A stretch of 64,000 nucleotides of DNA from Streptomyces sp. V3I8 (GTDB lineage Bacteria > Actinomycetota > Actinomycetes > Streptomycetales > Streptomycetaceae): contig NZ_JAUSZL010000002.1 in the NCBI RefSeq assembly GCF_030817535.1, forward strand, positions 5,270,001 to 5,334,000, read 5' to 3'. Shown here piece by piece: positions 35,174 to 44,971 of this stretch. The notes under the pieces are model-generated. The model worked only from the letters and a program-made list of their open reading frames with translations, was not told the DNA's origin and made no database searches. Both the position numbers and the translations under genes were made by a program. Every line of letters begins with the position of its first letter. Positions within the stretch are counted from its first letter, which is position 1.

Positions 35174-36776
35174 ATGAGACGACTCGCAGAGACCAGGAGA
35201 TCCCGCGGCCCGCGCGGACGCGCATGGACCTGGGCCGTGGTGCCGGTGATGCTGGCCGCCGGACTCGGCTGGTCCGCACCGGCCGGAGCGGACCCCGGTA
35301 CCGGTGGGCTCCCGGAGGCCATCGACACCATCCTCGGCGACAGCCGCCTGGAGGGCGCCACGGCGGGCGTCGTCGTCGCGGAGGCCGCCGGCGGGGACGT
35401 GCTCTACCAGCGGGCACCCACCTCGCGGCTGATGCCCGCCTCCAACACCAAGCTCCCCACCTCGGCGGCCCGCGATGGAGATCCTCGGCCCCGACCACAC
35501 GTTCACGACGGACGTCCTGACGACCGGACGCCGGCACGGCTCCGTCCTGACCGGCGACCTCTACCTGCGCGGCACCGGCGACCCGACCGCGCTGGCCGAG
35601 GACTACGACGGCCTGGCGGCCCGCGTCGCCGGCTCCGGCGTCACCCGCGTCGACGGGCGGCTCCTCGCCGACGACACCCGCTTCGACAGCGGCCGCCTCG
35701 GGCGCGACTGGGCCGCCGACGACGAGTCCGCGTACTACGCGGCGCAGATCAGCGCGCTGAGCGTCGCGCCGGACACCGACTACGACACCGGATCGGTGAT
35801 CGTGCGGGTGGTGCCGGGCACCGCGGCAGGCGACGCGCCCCGGGTCACCGTCACCCCGCCGACGACCTACGTGGACGTCGACGTACGGGCCACGACCGTC
35901 GCCGCGGGCGGGGCGGACGACCTCGCCGTGGAGCGCGAGCACGGCGGCAACACGATCGTCGTCAGCGGTACGACGCCGGTGGGCGGCTCCGGTGCCCAGG
36001 AGTGGGTGAGCGTGTGGGAGCCCACCGGGTACGCGGCCGCCGTCTTCCGCGCCGCGCTCACCGCGCACGGGGTGAAGGTGACCGGGCCGACGCGGCTCGG
36101 GCGGGCCACTCCCGCGGCGGCGCGGCAGCTCGCCTCGCACGCCTCCATGCCGCTGAAGGACCTGCTGATCCCGTTCATGAAGCTGTCCAACAACATGCAC
36201 GCCGAGATCCTCACCAAGGCCATGGGGCGCGAGGTCTCCGGCGAGGGCAGCTGGAGCGCCGGGCTCGCCGCCGTCGGCGGCTACCTCAAGGGCGTCGGCG
36301 TCGACACCGGCAAGCTGCGGCAGGCCGACGGGTCGGGGCTCTCCCGGATGAACAACTTCACCGCCGGGCAGTTCGCGAAGCTGCTGCTCGCCGTGCGGTC
36401 CGAGCCCTGGTACGCCGACTGGTACGAGTCCCTGCCGGTCGCCTGCGCCCCCGACCGCTTCGTCGGCGGCACCCTGCGCACCAGGATGTGCGCGACCCCG
36501 GCCGCGCTCAACGCCCGTGGCAAGACCGGGTCGTTGACGGGGGCGTCCGCGCTCTCCGGGTACGTCAAGGACGCGGACGGACGGGAACTCGTCTACAGCA
36601 TCGTGTTCAACCATTACCTCGCCGCGTCCGTGAAGCCGCTGGAGGACGCGATCGTGGTGACCCTCGCCCGGTCCACCGCCGACGCGACCGCGGCGGTGAA
36701 GCCGGCACCGGGCGCGCGGTCGGCCGGACGGAACACGGATCTGGAGTGCTCGTGGCGCAAGCCGGCGGAGTGCTGA
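35174..36776 (+). pseudogene. D-alanyl-D-alanine carboxypeptidase (S13, PBP4-like), frameshifted
   Basis: The full protein would be about 533 aa. The first part (35174 onward, about 99 residues) has a signal sequence and the active-site SxxK as Ser90-N-T-Lys93 (MPASNTKLPTSAA). The frame then shifts: the sequence gcggcccgcgatggag has one C too many (run at 35469-35471). Removing one C restores AAAMEILGPDHTF and joins the second frame, which runs to 36776 with the SxN motif (KLSNNMHAE) and KTG (GKTGSLTG). As written, the first frame continues out of phase and no single product has all three motifs. Either the gene is inactive in this strain or the base is a sequencing error. Confidence 0.85.
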
Positions 36777-36792
36777 GCGGGTGAACGACGGC

Positions 36793-36816
36793 CCGGGGCG
36801 CCCACCGGCGCCCCGG
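36793..36816. terminator. Bidirectional hairpin between convergent genes
   Basis: A perfect 10-bp stem, CCGGGGCGCC / GGCGCCCCGG, has a CACC loop. It lies between the carboxypeptidase gene and the 3' end of the GH3 gene. Confidence 0.65.
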
Positions 36817-36834
36817 ACCGTGCTTCACCGCAGG

Positions 36835-39771
36835 TCAGCCGAGTGTGAACGTCGACAGCCGCATGCCGTCCCCCAGCACCAGGTACACGTCCTGGCGCCC
36901 CTTCACGGCGGCCGACAGACGGGCGTTCACCTCGGCGTACGCGTACACCGACCCCGTGCCGGATACGGTCGCCGTGCCGACGGGCGTCCCGGAGGGCGAG
37001 CCGAGCCGTACCTCCACCCTCCCGGCCGCCCCCGCCACGCGCGCCGTGAACTCCGCGCCGCCGGGGACCGGCCGCGCGTCGGCGAACTTCAGCCAGGCGC
37101 CGTCGCGGGTGGCCCCCACGGCGGTGCCCCGCGCCCTGGACTCGTCCACCAGCCGCACACCGTCGTAGTCGTCGAAGTTCTCCGCCCGGGTCGTCCGGGA
37201 CAGGTCCCGCGCCGGGATCTTCTCGCCCGCCGCCCGCAGCAACGCACGGGAGCGGATGTCCTCGGAGGACGCGCCCACGAGGACGTCGTACGTGCCGCTC
37301 TCCACCACCCACCTCGACCGCGTGACGTCCCAGTGCGCGAGGTCCTTCTCGCGCAGCCCCAGCTTCACCGTCCGCGTCTCGCCGGGCTTCAGCGAGACCC
37401 TCTCGAAGGCCTCCAGCTGCTTCAGCGGCTGTTTGTCGCGCGAGAGCCGCTGATGGGTGTAGAGCTGCACGACCTCGTCGCCGGCGCGGCGGCCCGTGTT
37501 GGTCACCGCGACCTCGTAACCGCCGTCGACGCGCTTCAACCGCCCGTAGCGGAAGGAGGAGTACGAGAGGCCGTGGCCGAACGCGTAGAGCGGATCGCCC
37601 CTGAAGTACTGGTAGGTGCGGTCGTGCTTGATGGTGTCGTACTCCAGGATCGAGGGCAGGTCGGCCTCCGAGCGGTACCAGGTCTGCGTGAGCCGCCCGG
37701 CCGGGTTCACGTCGCCGAAGAGGACGTCGGCGAGGGCGTTGCCGGTCTCCTGGCCCGCGTGGGTGGTCCACAGGAGCGCCGGGACCTCCTTCCGGAGGGC
37801 GCCGAGGGTGGTCGGGTAGCTGTTCTCGACGACCACGACGGTGTGCGGGTTGGCCTCGCGCACCGCCTCGACCAGGGCTTCCTGGGACGGGGCCAGGCCC
37901 ATGTCCTCGCGGTCGTCGTTCTCGCGGCCGTTGATCGCGGGCATCGAACCGACCACCACGACCGCCGCGTCCTTGCCCTTCACCGCCGCCACGGCCTCCG
38001 CGCTGCCGCTGCGGACCACGTCCTTGGCGTAGCGCGCGGCCTGCGGCTTCGCGACCAGGCCGAGGGTGCCGTCGGAGCCGGTGGGGCCGAGGTAGACCGG
38101 GTTGGACCACCAGGGCTCGCGGGTCTCGTAGCCCGCGTACCGCAGCAGGTACGTACCGTCGTCCTGCTCCTCCAGCGCGAACTGCTGCTGGACGAACCAG
38201 CCATTGGGCTGAACCTGGTCGTTGACGAAGGCCGACCAGTTGTAGCCCACGTACTTTCCGTTCGCGGCCGAGCGCAGGGTCACGATGCCGGCGCCCCAGT
38301 CGAACACGTCGAACTGGGCGGCCGTCCCTCCCGTGGCGGCTTCCTTCAGCGCCTCGCCGTCGGCGTCCGTCCCCGCCGTCATGTACGCGCCGCTCTCCGT
38401 GTTCCGCAGCGAGATCCGGTCGACGCCCTCGCTGCCGGCCACGGGGGCGCCGAGCCGTGCGGCGATGCCCGCCTTCGGGGTGACGGCGTACGGCAGCGTG
38501 CCCGAGTACCAGTCGGTGTAGAGGGTGTCGGCGAGCGGGCCGACGACGGCCACGTCCTTCGCGGAGTCCTTCAGCGGCAGGGCGCCGCCCGTGTTCTTCA
38601 GCAGGACCGCCGCGTCGGCCGCCGCCTTCCGGGCGAGCCTGCGGTGCGCCGGACTGTTCACCACCGACTTGTCGATGGCCCCGTACTTCCCGCCGCCCGG
38701 GTCGAACTCGCCGAGCCGGACCCGGACGCCGAGGACGTGCCCGGCCGCCTCGTCCACGTCGGATTCCTCCAGCAGGCCGTCGGCCAGCGCCGACCTGACG
38801 GCCGTGGTCGTCGGCCCGGAGTCCGTGTCGTCGGTCGTGAAGCTGTCGATGCCCGCCTTCAGGGCGGCCGCGTTCCCCTCGGCGAGGGTGTCGTAGTACT
38901 TCTGGCTGCCCGTGCCGGTCAGATTGTTGGGCGCGTAGGCGTCGGTGACGTTCAGCAGGTCCTGTGAGGTCCAGGAGCGCACGTCCTCGCCGAGCGCCGG
39001 GTTCACCGTGGCCGGGCGGCCGTTGACGAGGTTGTACGAGGACATCACGCCCGTCGCCGCGTCCGCCTCGATCACCGGCCTGAACGCCTGTTCCTCGTAC
39101 TCCTTCAGCACCCGCGGGCGCAGGTCGGAGGAGGTGGTCGTGCGGTCGGCCTCGTTGTTGTTGCCGAGGAAGTGCTTGAGGGTAGGGGCCGTCTTCAGGT
39201 GCTCGGGGTCACCGCCGGTCAGACCGGTGCCGTAGGCGGTCGCCATCGTGCTGGTGAGGTACGGGTCCTCGGAGTAGCCCTCCTCGTTGCGGCCCCAGCG
39301 CGGGTCGCGCAGCGGGTTGGCCACGGGCGCCCACACGTTGAGACCCCAGCCGGCCGGGCGCTCCTGCTGGAAGCCGCGTGTCTCGTCGCCGACCGCCGAG
39401 CCGACCTCGCGGATCAGGGCGGGGTCCCAGGTCGACGCGAGCCCCACGGCCTGCGGGAAGACGGTGGCCTCGCCCAGCCAGGCCACCCCGTGCAGTGCCT
39501 CGGTGCCGGTCCTGAACGACCGGATGCCCAGGCGCGGGATCGCGGGCTGCCACTGGTGGAGCAGGGAGACCTTCTCGTCGAGGGTGAGCCGGGAGAGCAG
39601 GTCGCCGACGCGGCGCTCCACGGGGAGGCGGGGGTCGCGGAAGGGGTATGCGGGATCGTCGGCCGCGGCCGACGCGGTGGCCGGTGCGGCGGCCGGTACG
39701 GCGGCGCCGAGGCCGCCGATCAGGGTGAGCGTCAGGACGAGCGAGGTTCTCGGTCTTCTCTTGCCTTTCAC
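36835..39771 (-). CDS. Secreted family 3 glycoside hydrolase (beta-glucosidase/beta-xylosidase type)
   Basis: The product is 978 aa. It has a signal peptide (VLTLTLIGGLGAAVPAAAPATASA), then the GH3 N-terminal barrel (TEALHGVAW, APVANPLRDPRWGRNEEGYS, LKHFLGNNNEADR) with the likely nucleophile Asp in LLNVTDAYAPNN. The GH3 C-terminal domain is interrupted by about 110 residues of beta-trefoil-like sequence (ISLRNTESGAYMTAG, NGKYVGYNWSAFV). It resumes with VVVVGSMPAINGRENDDRED and TTHAGQETGNALADVLFGD, then has an Fn3-like domain and a C-terminal CBM6-like domain (TRAENFDDYDGVRLVDES). It is the last gene of the oligosaccharide operon. With the GH31 alpha-xylosidase nearby, a role in xyloglucan-type glycan breakdown is plausible. 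Confidence 0.88.
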   Translation of the reverse strand: MKGKRRPRTSLVLTLTLIGGLGAAVPAAAPATASAAADDPAYPFRDPRLPVERRVGDLLSRLTLDEKVSLLHQWQPAIPRLGIRSFRTGTEALHGVAWLGEATVFPQAVGLASTWDPALIREVGSAVGDETRGFQQERPAGWGLNVWAPVANPLRDPRWGRNEEGYSEDPYLTSTMATAYGTGLTGGDPEHLKTAPTLKHFLGNNNEADRTTTSSDLRPRVLKEYEEQAFRPVIEADAATGVMSSYNLVNGRPATVNPALGEDVRSWTSQDLLNVTDAYAPNNLTGTGSQKYYDTLAEGNAAALKAGIDSFTTDDTDSGPTTTAVRSALADGLLEESDVDEAAGHVLGVRVRLGEFDPGGGKYGAIDKSVVNSPAHRRLARKAAADAAVLLKNTGGALPLKDSAKDVAVVGPLADTLYTDWYSGTLPYAVTPKAGIAARLGAPVAGSEGVDRISLRNTESGAYMTAGTDADGEALKEAATGGTAAQFDVFDWGAGIVTLRSAANGKYVGYNWSAFVNDQVQPNGWFVQQQFALEEQDDGTYLLRYAGYETREPWWSNPVYLGPTGSDGTLGLVAKPQAARYAKDVVRSGSAEAVAAVKGKDAAVVVVGSMPAINGRENDDREDMGLAPSQEALVEAVREANPHTVVVVENSYPTTLGALRKEVPALLWTTHAGQETGNALADVLFGDVNPAGRLTQTWYRSEADLPSILEYDTIKHDRTYQYFRGDPLYAFGHGLSYSSFRYGRLKRVDGGYEVAVTNTGRRAGDEVVQLYTHQRLSRDKQPLKQLEAFERVSLKPGETRTVKLGLREKDLAHWDVTRSRWVVESGTYDVLVGASSEDIRSRALLRAAGEKIPARDLSRTTRAENFDDYDGVRLVDESRARGTAVGATRDGAWLKFADARPVPGGAEFTARVAGAAGRVEVRLGSPSGTPVGTATVSGTGSVYAYAEVNARLSAAVKGRQDVYLVLGDGMRLSTFTLG

Positions 39772-39802
39772 TTCACGGCTCCTTCGGTCGGGGCCTTGCA
39801 GG

Positions 39803-40807
39803 TCAGGGGCGGGGCCGCGTGCTGGCCCGCACCGTCAGCCGGGGCGGCAGCAGGGTGGCCCGCGGTACGGAGGCGCCGCCCAGCTTCTTCATCAGCAGCT
39901 CCACCGAGCCGGCGCCCACCTCGGCGGCCGGTATGGCGACGGAGGTGACGGGCACCCGGACGCGCCCGGCCAGTTCGTCCGGGCAGATCGCGGTCACCGA
40001 CAGGTCCTGCGGGACCCGTAACCCGAGCGACTCGAAGGCGTCGATCAGCGGTTCCAGGACCGGCTCGTTGTGCACCACGACCCCGGTCAGGGCGGGCCGC
40101 TCCCGCAGGAGCCGCTCGGCGACCTGCCGGGCCGCCGCGGGGTCCGCCTCGCAGGGGTGCACCGAGGAGGCGATGCCGTTGCGGTCGGCGGCGGCGGTGA
40201 AGCCCCGGACCACCCGCTGGGCGAACCCGGTCTCCCGCACGTACACCTCGGGCGGGGAGCCCACCAGCGCGATCACCCGGTGCCCGAGGCCCGCCAGATG
40301 TTCGACGCACAGCTCGCCCGCCGCCTCGAAGTCCAGGTCGATGCAGGTCAGCCCGGCGGGCTCGGCCGGGAAGCCGATCAGCACCGACGGCCGGTCCAGG
40401 CTGCGCAGCAACGGCAGCCGGCCGTCGTGGAGCTGGACGTCCATCACGATCAGCGCGTCCACGAGCGCGGTGTCCGCGACCCGCCGCAGCCCGTCCTCGC
40501 CCTCCTCCTGGGTGAGCAGCAGCACGTCGTGGTCGTGGCGGCGCGCGGCCGTCACCACGGACACCACGAACTGCATCACCACCGGCACGTGGATGCCCGC
40601 CCGCAGCGGCACCACCAGCGCCAGCACGTTCGACCGGCTGCTGGCCAGGGCCCGGGCGCCCGCGTGCGGCCGGTAGCCCAGCTCGCGGATGCTCTCCTCG
40701 ACGCGCTGCCGGGTCTCCTCGGAGATCGGCCGCTTGCCGCTCAGCGCGTACGAGACGGTGCTGGGGGAGACCCCGGCGTGCCGGGCCACATCGGTGATCT
40801 TCACCAT
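39803..40807 (-). CDS. LacI family transcriptional regulator of the oligosaccharide operon
   Basis: The product is 334 aa. The N-terminal LacI helix-turn-helix is VKITDVARHAGVSPSTVSYA with the hinge helix ALASSRSNVLALVVP, followed by a periplasmic-binding-protein-like ligand domain (VLIGFP, GLGHRVIALVGSP, DLSVTAICPDELA). The ATG at 40807 lies 2 nt after the GH31 stop, so it is in the operon and should autoregulate. The two GTCGAA-N4-TTCGAC palindromes upstream of the binding-protein gene are its likely operators; their centres have the GAAGCGCTTC form typical of LacI-type sites. Confidence 0.9.
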   Translation of the reverse strand: MVKITDVARHAGVSPSTVSYALSGKRPISEETRQRVEESIRELGYRPHAGARALASSRSNVLALVVPLRAGIHVPVVMQFVVSVVTAARRHDHDVLLLTQEEGEDGLRRVADTALVDALIVMDVQLHDGRLPLLRSLDRPSVLIGFPAEPAGLTCIDLDFEAAGELCVEHLAGLGHRVIALVGSPPEVYVRETGFAQRVVRGFTAAADRNGIASSVHPCEADPAAARQVAERLLRERPALTGVVVHNEPVLEPLIDAFESLGLRVPQDLSVTAICPDELAGRVRVPVTSVAIPAAEVGAGSVELLMKKLGGASVPRATLLPPRLTVRASTRPRP

Positions 40808-40809
40808 GC

Positions 40810-43149
40810 TCAGCCCCGCTCCCGGTCCCGGTCCGAGCCGCTCGCGGGCCCCTGCTCCAGTTCCAGTTCCTGCTCCTGCTCCTGCTCCTGCTCCAGTTCC
40901 AGGGACAGGAATCCGGTCCCGGCCGCCGCCCGCGCGGTCCGCCCGCCCGCCGCCAGGGCCCAGGGCGCCGCCGGATCGCCCGACGACGCCCGCAGCGTGT
41001 CGCCCTCCCGCACGACGGTGAAGACCACCCCGTCCACGGTCACCGTGACCTGCGCGCCGCGCGCCAGGCCGTACGCGCGCAGGGTGACCCCGTCCGCGTA
41101 CGGATAGTCCGGCCGGTCCTCGACGGCGCCCACCGCGATCACCGCGCCCGGCCGGACGAGGAGCGGCACGCTGGAGAAGCCGTGCCGCTCGCGCACCCAG
41201 CGCGGTCCGGTCACCGTCCGGCCGGTCAGGAAGTGCGTCCAGGTGCCCTCGGGCACGTAGTACGACACGTCCCCGTCGTCGGAGAACACCGGCGCGACCA
41301 GCAGGTCGGGGCCGAGCATGTACTGCCGTTCCAGGTGCGCGCAGCCGGGATCGTCCGGGAACTCCAGGACCATCGCCCGCATCATCGGCACGCCCTGCGC
41401 GTGCGCGGTGCGGGCGGCCTCGTACAGGTACGGCATCAGGCGCAGCTTCAGGCGGGTGAACAGGCGCAGGACGTCCACGGACTCCTCGTCGAAGAGCCAC
41501 GGCACGCGGTAGGAGGAGCTGCCGTGCAGCCGGCTGTGCGAGGAGAGGAGTCCGAAGGCGAGCCACCGCTTGAAGAGGGCGGGGGTCGGGGTGCCCTCGA
41601 AGCCGCCGATGTCGTGGCTCCAGTAGCCGAACCCGGAGAGCCCGAGGGAGAGCCCGCCGCGCAGCGACTCGGCCATCGACTCGTAGGTCGCCTCGCAGTC
41701 GCCGCCCCAGTGCACCGGGAACTTCTGGCTGCCGGCCGTCGCCGAGCGCGCGAAGACGACCGCCTCGGCCTCCCCCCGGTGCTTGCGCAGCACGTCGAAG
41801 ACGGTCCGGTTGTAGAGGTAGGTGTAGTAGTTGTGCATCCGCTCGGGGTCGCCGCCGTCCGCGTACGCCACGTCGAGCGGGACCCGCTCCCCGAAGTCGG
41901 TCTTGAAGCAGTCGACGCCCTGCGCGAGCAGTGCCTCCAGCTTCGAGGCGTACCAGTCGCGGGCGGCCTCACTGGTGAAGTCGACCAGCGCCATGCCCGG
42001 CTGCCACAGGTCCCACTGCCAGACACTGCCGTCGGGGCGTCTCAGCAGGTGCCCGAGCGCCTTGCCCTGCGCGAACAGCGGCGAGCGCTGCGCGATGTAC
42101 GGGTTGATCCAGACGCTGATGTGCAGCCCGCGCTTCTTGAGGCGGGCCAGCATCCCCTCCGGGTCGGGGAAGACCCGCGGGTCCCACTCGAAGTCGCACC
42201 AGTTGAACTCGCGCATCCAGAAGCAGTCGAAGTGGAAGACGGACAGCGGCAGTTCGCGTTCCCTCATGCCGTCGATGAAGGAGCTGACGGTGGCCTCGTC
42301 GTACGACGTGGTGAAGGACGTCGACAGCCACAGCCCGAACGACCAGGCGGGCGGCAGCGCGGGCCGGCCGGTGAGCGCCGTGTACTTGCGGATGATGTCC
42401 TTCGGGGTCGGCCCGTAGATGACGTAGTACGTCAGCTGCTGGGTCTCGGCGCTGAACTGGACCCGCGACACCGCCTCCGAGCCGACCTCGAACGACACCC
42501 GGCCCGGATGGTCGACGAAGACGCCGTACCCCGCGTCGGTCAGGTAGAACGGCACGTTCTTGTACGCCTGTTCGGTGGCCGTGCCCCCGTCGGCGTTCCA
42601 CATGTCGACGACCTGGCCGTTCTTCACCAGCGGCCCGAAGCGCTCGCCGAGCCCGAAGACGTGCGTGCCCACGCCGAGGTTCAGCTGCTCCCGCAGGTAG
42701 TGGTCGCCGCTGCCCGCGTCGCGCATGATGCCCATGCCCTTGGGGCCGCTGCCGGTGAGGGTGCGGCCGTCGGCGAGGAAGTCCACGTGCCAGGGGCCGG
42801 TACGGCTCACCCGCACGGACAGGGCGCCCGCGGTGAGGGTGGCGCAGTCGTCGTCGTACTCCGCGTGGGCCGTGAACTCGTCGCTGCCGAGCCTGTTGAG
42901 CTCGAACCGCGGTCCTCGCGGCTCCTCGCCCTCGAAGTGCGTGAACGTGACGCCGATGACGTCGGGCATCGGGGCGTGCGCGCCGATGGTCACGACCGGT
43001 CCCTTCAGGAGATCGCCGCGGTGGCGGATGGGCTGGGTCGGCGCGTGGATCTCCAGGGCCCCGGACCCGGCGCTCACGTCGAGGACCTCGACCGGGTGGG
43101 CCGCGCTCACGCCCTCGCGCAGCAGCCAGTAGCCGTCGGTGAACTTCAC
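40810..43149 (-). CDS. Family 31 glycoside hydrolase, alpha-xylosidase (YicI-like)
   Basis: The product is 779 aa and hydrolyses alpha-xylosidic bonds at non-reducing ends. The N-terminal beta domain carries HVFGLGERFGPLVKNGQVV. The barrel has FWMREFNWCDFEWDPRVFPD, and the nucleophile Asp lies in DCFKTDFGE, the form typical of YicI-type alpha-xylosidases. The acid/base Asp is in PVHWGGDCEATYESM. No signal peptide is present, so it acts in the cytoplasm on imported oligosaccharides. The C-terminus ends in an odd E/L/Q dipeptide repeat (ELEQEQEQEQELELEQ). The GTG at 43149 has AAGGGG about 9 nt upstream. It follows the permease gene by 11 nt. Confidence 0.9.
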   Translation of the reverse strand: MKFTDGYWLLREGVSAAHPVEVLDVSAGSGALEIHAPTQPIRHRGDLLKGPVVTIGAHAPMPDVIGVTFTHFEGEEPRGPRFELNRLGSDEFTAHAEYDDDCATLTAGALSVRVSRTGPWHVDFLADGRTLTGSGPKGMGIMRDAGSGDHYLREQLNLGVGTHVFGLGERFGPLVKNGQVVDMWNADGGTATEQAYKNVPFYLTDAGYGVFVDHPGRVSFEVGSEAVSRVQFSAETQQLTYYVIYGPTPKDIIRKYTALTGRPALPPAWSFGLWLSTSFTTSYDEATVSSFIDGMRERELPLSVFHFDCFWMREFNWCDFEWDPRVFPDPEGMLARLKKRGLHISVWINPYIAQRSPLFAQGKALGHLLRRPDGSVWQWDLWQPGMALVDFTSEAARDWYASKLEALLAQGVDCFKTDFGERVPLDVAYADGGDPERMHNYYTYLYNRTVFDVLRKHRGEAEAVVFARSATAGSQKFPVHWGGDCEATYESMAESLRGGLSLGLSGFGYWSHDIGGFEGTPTPALFKRWLAFGLLSSHSRLHGSSSYRVPWLFDEESVDVLRLFTRLKLRLMPYLYEAARTAHAQGVPMMRAMVLEFPDDPGCAHLERQYMLGPDLLVAPVFSDDGDVSYYVPEGTWTHFLTGRTVTGPRWVRERHGFSSVPLLVRPGAVIAVGAVEDRPDYPYADGVTLRAYGLARGAQVTVTVDGVVFTVVREGDTLRASSGDPAAPWALAAGGRTARAAAGTGFLSLELEQEQEQEQELELEQGPASGSDRDRERG

Positions 43150-43160
43150 GCGCGCACCCC

Positions 43161-43982
43161 TTACTTGACCGCACCCACGGCGATGCCGCGGGTGAGCGTC
43201 CGCTGGAAGACGAGGAAGAAGACGATGGCGGGCAGGACGCCCAGGAGCGCGGCGGCGTTCGTCATCGTGGCGTCCATCAGGCGCTGGCCCTGGAGGACGC
43301 CGAGGGCCACCGACACGGTCTGGTTGTCGTTGGAGATCAGCATCACCAGGGGGAGCAGGAACTCGTTCCAGGTCCAGATGAAGAAGAAGACCAGGAGCAC
43401 GCCGATGGTGGGCCGGCTGACGGGCACCACGATCCGCCACAGCACCTGCCACTTGTTCGCGCCGTCGATGCGGGCGGCCTCGATGATCTCGCGCGGGAAC
43501 TGCCCGAGGACCGCGGAGAGCAGATACGTGCCGAAGGCCGCCTGGATCACGGTGAAGACGATGATCACGCTCAGCCGGGTGTCGTACAGGCCGGCTTCCT
43601 TGCTCAGGTAGTAGACGGGGTAGACCAGCGCCTCCTGCGGCAGCATGTTGGCCAGCACGAAGAAGGCCAGCACCCAGGTGCGGCCCCTGATCCGCCCGAT
43701 GCCGATCGCGTACGCGTTGAGGACGGACAGGACGACCGCGCCGAGGGCGACCGATCCGCTGATCAGCACCGAGTTGGCGAGCTTCTGCCCGAAGTCGACG
43801 CGCTCCCAGAAGTCCTTCAGCCCGTCCAGGTAGACGCCCTCGGGCAGGCTCAGCGGGCCGTTCGCCGCGTACTCGGCGGGCGACTTGACCGCGTTGACCG
43901 TGACGATCAGGAAGGGCAGGACCATGAACAGCGCCCCGATGACCAGGGCGAGCAGCACGGGGTAACGGCGGAGGGCGGTCAT
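43161..43982 (-). CDS. Sugar ABC transporter permease, MalG type (oligosaccharide operon)
   Basis: The product is 273 aa with six membrane segments. The EAA loop is EIIEAARIDGANKWQVLWRI then VVPVSRPTIG, and the C-terminus GIAVGAVK is typical of the MalG/LacG group. The ATG at 43982 overlaps the stop of the upstream permease (ATGA). It lies between the MalF-type permease and the GH31 gene in one operon. Confidence 0.92.
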   Translation of the reverse strand: MTALRRYPVLLALVIGALFMVLPFLIVTVNAVKSPAEYAANGPLSLPEGVYLDGLKDFWERVDFGQKLANSVLISGSVALGAVVLSVLNAYAIGIGRIRGRTWVLAFFVLANMLPQEALVYPVYYLSKEAGLYDTRLSVIIVFTVIQAAFGTYLLSAVLGQFPREIIEAARIDGANKWQVLWRIVVPVSRPTIGVLLVFFFIWTWNEFLLPLVMLISNDNQTVSVALGVLQGQRLMDATMTNAAALLGVLPAIVFFLVFQRTLTRGIAVGAVK

Positions 43983-44971
43983 CGCATGACTCCCTGTTCG
44001 GCGTCCTCGGCACGGGTCTGGAGCTTCAGGCCGGCCAGGGTGAGCAGCAGGACGATCACGGTGAGGACGGTCGAGATCGCGGCGCCGTACCCGACCTGGG
44101 TCTTCTCGAAGAACGTGGTGAACGAGAAGTACGAGGGCACGTCGGTCGCCCCGCCCGGCCCGCCCTTGGTGAGCACGTACACCGCGCCGAACACCTTGAG
44201 CGCGGCGATCGTGCACCACAGCAGCACGACGGAGATCTCGGGTCTGATCTGCGGCAGCGTGACGTGCCAGAACCGCCGCCACCAGCCGGCCCCGTCCAGC
44301 TCGGCGGCCTCGTACAGCTGCGGGTCGACGCGCTGCAGTCCCGCCATGAAGATGACGAGCGGGAAGCCGAGCTGCACCCACACCATCACGCCCATGACGC
44401 TGTAGAGCGCGAGGTCGGGATCGCCGAGCCAGTCCTGCTGGAGGCTCCCGAGCCCGACCGCCTTCAGCAGCTCGTTCAGCGAGCCGTTCTCCGGCGCGAG
44501 GATCCAGCTCCACACGATGCCCGCGACCGCGATGGGCAGCACCTGCGGCAGGTAGAAGCAGGCCCGCAGCACGGCCGCGGTCCTGCTGCCGAAGTGCTTG
44601 CCGACGAAGTCGAACAGGGCGGCGGCCAGGACCAGCCCGAGGACGGTCGGTACGACCGCCATCGCGACGACCATGAACAGGCTGTGCCGGAAGGACGCCC
44701 AGAACTCCGCGTCGTCCATCAGCTCGCGGTAGTTGGCGAGCCCGGACCACTCGGGGCTGCCGACGCCCTGCCACTCGGTGAAGCTCACGCCCGTGTTCAT
44801 CAGGAACGGCACGACGACGATCACGGAGAAGGCGAGGGCCCCGGGGAGCAGGAACAGGGCGTACGAGTCACGGGGCCGGCGAGGACTCCTCGACCGGTGA
44901 CGCGCTTCGACGGCCGTGCTGCCCTCGCCGCCCCGGCCGCCCCGGCCGCTCTTTTCGACGGTGACCGTCAC
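43979..44971 (-). CDS. Sugar ABC transporter permease, MalF type (oligosaccharide operon)
   Basis: The product is 330 aa with six membrane segments after a basic, Ser/Arg/Gly-rich cytoplasmic N-terminus of about 40 residues. The EAA loop is QLYEAAELDGAGWWRRFWHV then TLPQIRPE. Unlike the MalF-type permease at 18 kb it has no large inserted loop. The GTG at 44971 overlaps the TGA of the binding-protein gene by four bases. Confidence 0.92.
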   Translation of the reverse strand: MTVTVEKSGRGGRGGEGSTAVEARHRSRSPRRPRDSYALFLLPGALAFSVIVVVPFLMNTGVSFTEWQGVGSPEWSGLANYRELMDDAEFWASFRHSLFMVVAMAVVPTVLGLVLAAALFDFVGKHFGSRTAAVLRACFYLPQVLPIAVAGIVWSWILAPENGSLNELLKAVGLGSLQQDWLGDPDLALYSVMGVMVWVQLGFPLVIFMAGLQRVDPQLYEAAELDGAGWWRRFWHVTLPQIRPEISVVLLWCTIAALKVFGAVYVLTKGGPGGATDVPSYFSFTTFFEKTQVGYGAAISTVLTVIVLLLTLAGLKLQTRAEDAEQGVMR

